Assembly (NCBI RefSeq): GCF_001294335.1 | Contig: NZ_LGKG01000174.1 | Location: 1 to 64,000, forward strand | Length of the DNA stretch: 64,000 bases | Direction: 5' to 3' | Source: Streptomyces chattanoogensis | GTDB taxonomy: Bacteria > Actinomycetota > Actinomycetes > Streptomycetales > Streptomycetaceae | Position numbers and translations under genes: made by a program | Shown: positions 61,234-64,000 of the stretch, piece after piece | Layout: every line of letters starts with the position of its first letter | How positions within the stretch are numbered: the stretch's first letter is position 1 | The notes under the pieces: generated by a model | Database searches by the model: none | Seen by the model: the letters and a program-made list of their open reading frames with translations, nothing else | Told to the model about the DNA's origin: nothing

Positions 61234-62436
61234 ATGGACACTGCTGACATCGCCGGCTTCGCCTCTCCGCACCCGGAGCGCCCGCCCAGGCCGGTCGACG
61301 TCGACTGGCCGGCGGTGGAGAAATGGCTGGGGCTACGGCTGCCGGACGACTACAAGCGGCTGGCCGATGCCCATGGTCCGCTGGACTTCGGCGAATATCT
61401 CTGGATTCACGTGCCGTGCGTGCAGGAGAACCGCTTCGACTACGGGGACTGGCTGCGCGAAACCCACCGCTCGGCTCGCATCGAGGCCCGTGCTCACCCG
61501 GAGGGCCGGGGTCCGGCCGTCCACCCCGACCCGGGCGGACTCCTGGCCTGGGGCACCACGCGCGGCTGCGACACCCTGTTCTGGGATGTCTCGGCCTCCG
61601 CGGACCCCAACGCGTGGACGGTCGTCGTACGCCACGGTGGCTCCGGCCGCAGCCGCGGCCTGCAACAGTGGCACCGCTACGACCTCACCCTCACCCAGTA
61701 CCTCCGCCACACCGTCCGCGACGCCTGGGAACTGCCCTCCCCGCCCGGCCCCTTGATCGGCCCCCTCCCCGGCAGCGCCGCCCGCACGGCCTTCCTGGAG
61801 ACCGCCGCGCCGTGGACCCCGCCCGCCCCCGCCGTCCCCCGGCTCACCGAAGCGGAGCGCCGTATCGCCCTGAAGACCGGCACCGGCCTCGAGGCCCTGC
61901 GCCTGCTCTCCCCGCCGCCCGCAACTCCGTACCTGGGCGGCGGCACCTGGGAGGACCTCTTCGCCGAGCTGGGCACCCGGCTGCCGGGCGAGTACCTCAC
62001 CCTGATGGCGGAGTACGGCGCGGGCTGCTGGAGCGGGTGGCTGCGCTTCCTGACCCCGCTGCGGACGGGGGAGCGGCGCTTCCTCGACCACGTCGAGGAG
62101 ACGACCGACGCCTACCTGAGCCTCAAGGAGGACTTCCCGGAGTACCACCCGCTCCCCATGTGGCCCGAGCCGGGCGGCTTCCTCCCCTTCGCCAACTCCA
62201 TCGACGGCGACGAGATCGGCTGGCTCACCGAGGGCGACGACCCGGACGCCTGGCCCCTGATCGTCAGCCCCCGCCACGCCGACCAGGGCGAGCCCTGGGA
62301 ACACGGGCTGATCGACGCCCTCGTAGCCTGGCAGCGCGGCACCTTCGTGACTGCGGGCCTGGCCGGGCTGGACGAGGACGACGATCCGATCGAGTTCGCG
62401 CGCTTCGAGGCCTGGACCGACGCGGCGTACTGGTGA
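61234..62436 (+). CDS. Tandem SMI1/KNR4 domain protein
   Basis: This 400-residue cytoplasmic protein carries two SMI1/KNR4 (SUKH) domains. Domain 1 (about 20-180) shows VEKWLGLRLPDDYKRLADAHGPL and LLAWGTTRGCDTLFWD. Domain 2 (about 225-385) shows LFAELGTRLPGEYLTLMAEYG, FLPFANSIDGDEIGWLTEG and WEHGLIDALVAWQRG. SUKH proteins are often immunity proteins against polymorphic or contact-delivered nucleases. No toxin gene is adjacent, so a housekeeping role is equally possible. It is divergent from the egt operon. Confidence 0.85.
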   Translation: MDTADIAGFASPHPERPPRPVDVDWPAVEKWLGLRLPDDYKRLADAHGPLDFGEYLWIHVPCVQENRFDYGDWLRETHRSARIEARAHPEGRGPAVHPDPGGLLAWGTTRGCDTLFWDVSASADPNAWTVVVRHGGSGRSRGLQQWHRYDLTLTQYLRHTVRDAWELPSPPGPLIGPLPGSAARTAFLETAAPWTPPAPAVPRLTEAERRIALKTGTGLEALRLLSPPPATPYLGGGTWEDLFAELGTRLPGEYLTLMAEYGAGCWSGWLRFLTPLRTGERRFLDHVEETTDAYLSLKEDFPEYHPLPMWPEPGGFLPFANSIDGDEIGWLTEGDDPDAWPLIVSPRHADQGEPWEHGLIDALVAWQRGTFVTAGLAGLDEDDDPIEFARFEAWTDAAYW

Positions 62437-62472
62437 GTCCGAGGCGCGCCGGGCCGCCGCCCCACGCGGCCG

Positions 62473-63684
62473 CTACTGCCGATAGCCCGCCAGAAACCTC
62501 CCGATCCGGCTGATCGCCGCATCGAGATCGTCGGCGTGCGGGAGGGTGAGGATGCGGAAGTGGTCCGTGCGGGGCCAGCTGAAGCCGGTGCCCTGGACGA
62601 CCTGGATCTTCTCCCGCAGCAGCAGGTCCAGGACGAACTTCTCGTCGTCGTGGATCTTGTGGACGGCGGGGTCCAGACGGGGGAACGCATACAGCGCGCC
62701 CCGGGGTTTGACGCAGGAGACGCCGGGGATCTCGTTCAGCCGCTCCCAGGCGATGTCGCGCTGTTCGCGCAGGCGGCCGCCCGGCCGGACGAGGTCCTGG
62801 ATGCTCTGCCGGCCGCCGAGGGCGGCCTGGATGGCGTACTGCGCGGGGGCGTTGGGGCACAGCCGCATGGAGGCGAGGGTGCCCAGGCCCTCCAGATAGT
62901 CGGCGGCGTGCTCCTTGGGGCCGGAGACGACCAGCCAGCCGGAGCGGAAGCCGGCGACGCGGTAGGCCTTGGACAGGCCGCTGAAGGTGAGGCAGACGAG
63001 GTCCGGGGCGAGCACCGCGGCGTGGTGGTGGACCTCGTCGTCGTACAGGATCCGGTCGTAGACCTCGTCGGCGAAGACCATCAGCTGATGGCGGCGGGCG
63101 AGATCGAGCATGCCCTCGAGCAGCTCGCGCGGATAGACGGCACCGGTGGGGTTGTTGGGGTTGATGATGACCAGGGCACGGGTGCGGTCGGTGATCTTCG
63201 AGGCGAGGTCGTCCAGGTCGGGCAGCCAGTCGGCGGACTCGTCGCAGAGGTAGTGCACGGCCTTGCCCCCGGCGAGCGTGGTGACCGCCGTCCAGAGGGG
63301 GAAGTCCGGGGCGGGGATCAGCACCTCGTCGCCGTCGTCCAGGAGTGCCTGTACGGCCATCGAGACCAGCTCGGAGACGCCGTTGCCCAGATAGATGTCG
63401 TCGACATCGACCTCGGGCAGGCCGACCTGCTGGTAGTGCTGGGCCACCGCGCGGCGGGCGGAGAGGATGCCGCGGGACTCCGTGTAGCCGTGCGCACGGG
63501 AGAGATTGCGGATCATGTCCTGGAGGATCTCTTCGGGGCACTCGAAGCCGAACAGCGCCGGATTGCCGGTGTTGAGGCGCAGCACGCTGTGGCCCGCCTC
63601 CTCCAGCGCGTTCGCGTGCTCGATCACCGGCCCGCGGATCTCGTAGCAGACATCGGCCATCTTGCTGGACTGTTTGAACTGCAT
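62473..63684 (-). CDS. PLP-dependent aminotransferase (AlaA-like)
   Basis: This 403-residue class I aminotransferase matches the AlaA/alanine aminotransferase group. It starts MQFKQSSKMADVCYEIRGPV, a characteristic N-terminus. The PLP region has INPNNPTGAVYPRELLEGML, FADEVYDRILYDD and the Schiff-base Lys in CLTFSGLSKAYRVAGFRSGW. It likely makes alanine from pyruvate and glutamate. It is divergent from an HxlR-type regulator, with clear palindromes between the two. Confidence 0.92.
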   Translation of the reverse strand: MQFKQSSKMADVCYEIRGPVIEHANALEEAGHSVLRLNTGNPALFGFECPEEILQDMIRNLSRAHGYTESRGILSARRAVAQHYQQVGLPEVDVDDIYLGNGVSELVSMAVQALLDDGDEVLIPAPDFPLWTAVTTLAGGKAVHYLCDESADWLPDLDDLASKITDRTRALVIINPNNPTGAVYPRELLEGMLDLARRHQLMVFADEVYDRILYDDEVHHHAAVLAPDLVCLTFSGLSKAYRVAGFRSGWLVVSGPKEHAADYLEGLGTLASMRLCPNAPAQYAIQAALGGRQSIQDLVRPGGRLREQRDIAWERLNEIPGVSCVKPRGALYAFPRLDPAVHKIHDDEKFVLDLLLREKIQVVQGTGFSWPRTDHFRILTLPHADDLDAAISRIGRFLAGYRQ

Positions 63685-63707
63685 GCGGCGGCCTCCCTGG
63701 TTTCCGT

Positions 63708-63741
63708 ACTTGGTTTTACCAAGTGGGGACTTGGAAAGTCC
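63708..63741. promoter_or_regulatory. Two adjacent operator palindromes
   Basis: ACTTGGT-TTT-ACCAAGT (63708-63724) is a perfect 7-3-7 dyad, and GGACTT-GGA-AAGTCC (63727-63741) is a perfect 6-3-6 dyad right beside it. A third ACTTTT half-site follows. They lie between the aminotransferase and the divergent HxlR regulator, in a local AT-rich patch, and are the likely binding sites of that regulator. Confidence 0.65.
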
Positions 63742-63763
63742 AACTTTTGTCTATGCTGATGTC

Positions 63764-64000
63764 ATGCCGCGCCGAAGTTATGACCAGTACTGCGCCCTCG
63801 CCCGAGCCCTGGACGCCGTCGGGGACCGCTGGACGCTCCTGATCGTCCGGGAACTGCTGGGCGGCGCCCGGCGCTACACCGATCTGCACGCCGACCTGCC
63901 CGGCGTCAGCACGGACATGCTTGCCTCCCGCCTCAAGGACATGGAACGCGACGGCCTGGTCTCCCGCCGCCGGCTCGCCCCTCCGGGCGCCGCGTTCGTC
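63764..64000 (+). CDS. HxlR family transcriptional regulator (partial, runs off the window)
   Basis: The first 79 residues of a winged-helix regulator are present. They match HxlR: SYDQYCALARALDAVGDRWT, LLIVRELLGGARRYTDLHAD, GVSTDMLASRLKDMERDGLV. HxlR proteins sense electrophiles or other small molecules and bind short dyads like those just upstream. Being divergent from the aminotransferase, it may control both genes. The 3' end lies beyond position 64000. Confidence 0.9.
   Translation, partial: MPRRSYDQYCALARALDAVGDRWTLLIVRELLGGARRYTDLHADLPGVSTDMLASRLKDMERDGLVSRRRLAPPGAAFV

Overview
The window is high-GC actinobacterial chromosomal DNA, almost certainly from a Streptomyces. The evidence is codon positions rich in G and C, purine-rich ribosome binding sites, frequent GTG starts, ATGA/GTGA stop-start overlaps, Tat and lipoprotein signals, and families typical of the genus (SpoIIE-type phosphatases, Rpf-like LysM lysozymes, CYP105-like and CYP102 P450s, the ergothioneine operon). 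I found no rRNA, tRNA, CRISPR array, transposase or phage gene.

Region by region. 1-9.4 kb: an M81 metallopeptidase and a ROK repressor, divergent from a complete dipeptide-type ABC importer (lipoprotein, two permeases, a fused double ATPase). This block is flanked by two copies of a dispersed inverted-repeat element; a third copy lies at 29.2-29.8 kb. 9.1-18 kb: a proline-rich mini-ORF, a succinate-semialdehyde dehydrogenase, a SpoIIE phosphatase with an EACC1-like partner, a secreted GH30 glycosidase, a Tat metallophosphoesterase, and a YndJ/DUF1990 pair with a perfect 16-bp operator-like palindrome. 18.2-24.5 kb: an AidB-like acyl-CoA dehydrogenase and a crotonase divergent from a PaaX regulator, an Rpf-like resuscitation lysozyme, and a Tat-exported lactonase. 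24.8-33.5 kb: a TPR protein, a lipase maturation factor, a small unknown protein followed by 13-bp tandem repeats, DinB-like and VOC proteins, an M55 D-aminopeptidase behind tandem palindromes, an aminoglycoside-type kinase and a CapA-like lipoprotein.

33.6-39.6 kb is a TetR - P450 - ferredoxin - ferredoxin reductase cassette followed by a UvrA paralogue. 39.7-48.2 kb holds an EF-hand protein, a LysR/LysE exporter pair, a GH92 mannosidase, an APC permease, dodecin, a universal stress protein and a PAS-LuxR regulator. The PAS-LuxR gene is divergent from a self-sufficient CYP102 P450-reductase fusion (48.3-51.4 kb), which is followed by a flavin monooxygenase. 52.8-56.6 kb holds a DUF2165 membrane protein and two different secreted PI-PLC-type enzymes on either side of a trypsin-like protease. 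56.7-61.1 kb is a tightly overlapped egtABCD ergothioneine operon. The window ends with a tandem SMI1/KNR4 protein, an alanine-type aminotransferase and the start of a divergent HxlR regulator.

The most interesting items are the dispersed long inverted-repeat element, the CYP102/PAS-LuxR/flavin-monooxygenase neighbourhood, the phosphatase-EACC1 pair, and the M81-ROK-ABC peptide-use locus. All functions come from reading sequence motifs and gene order; no database search was run.
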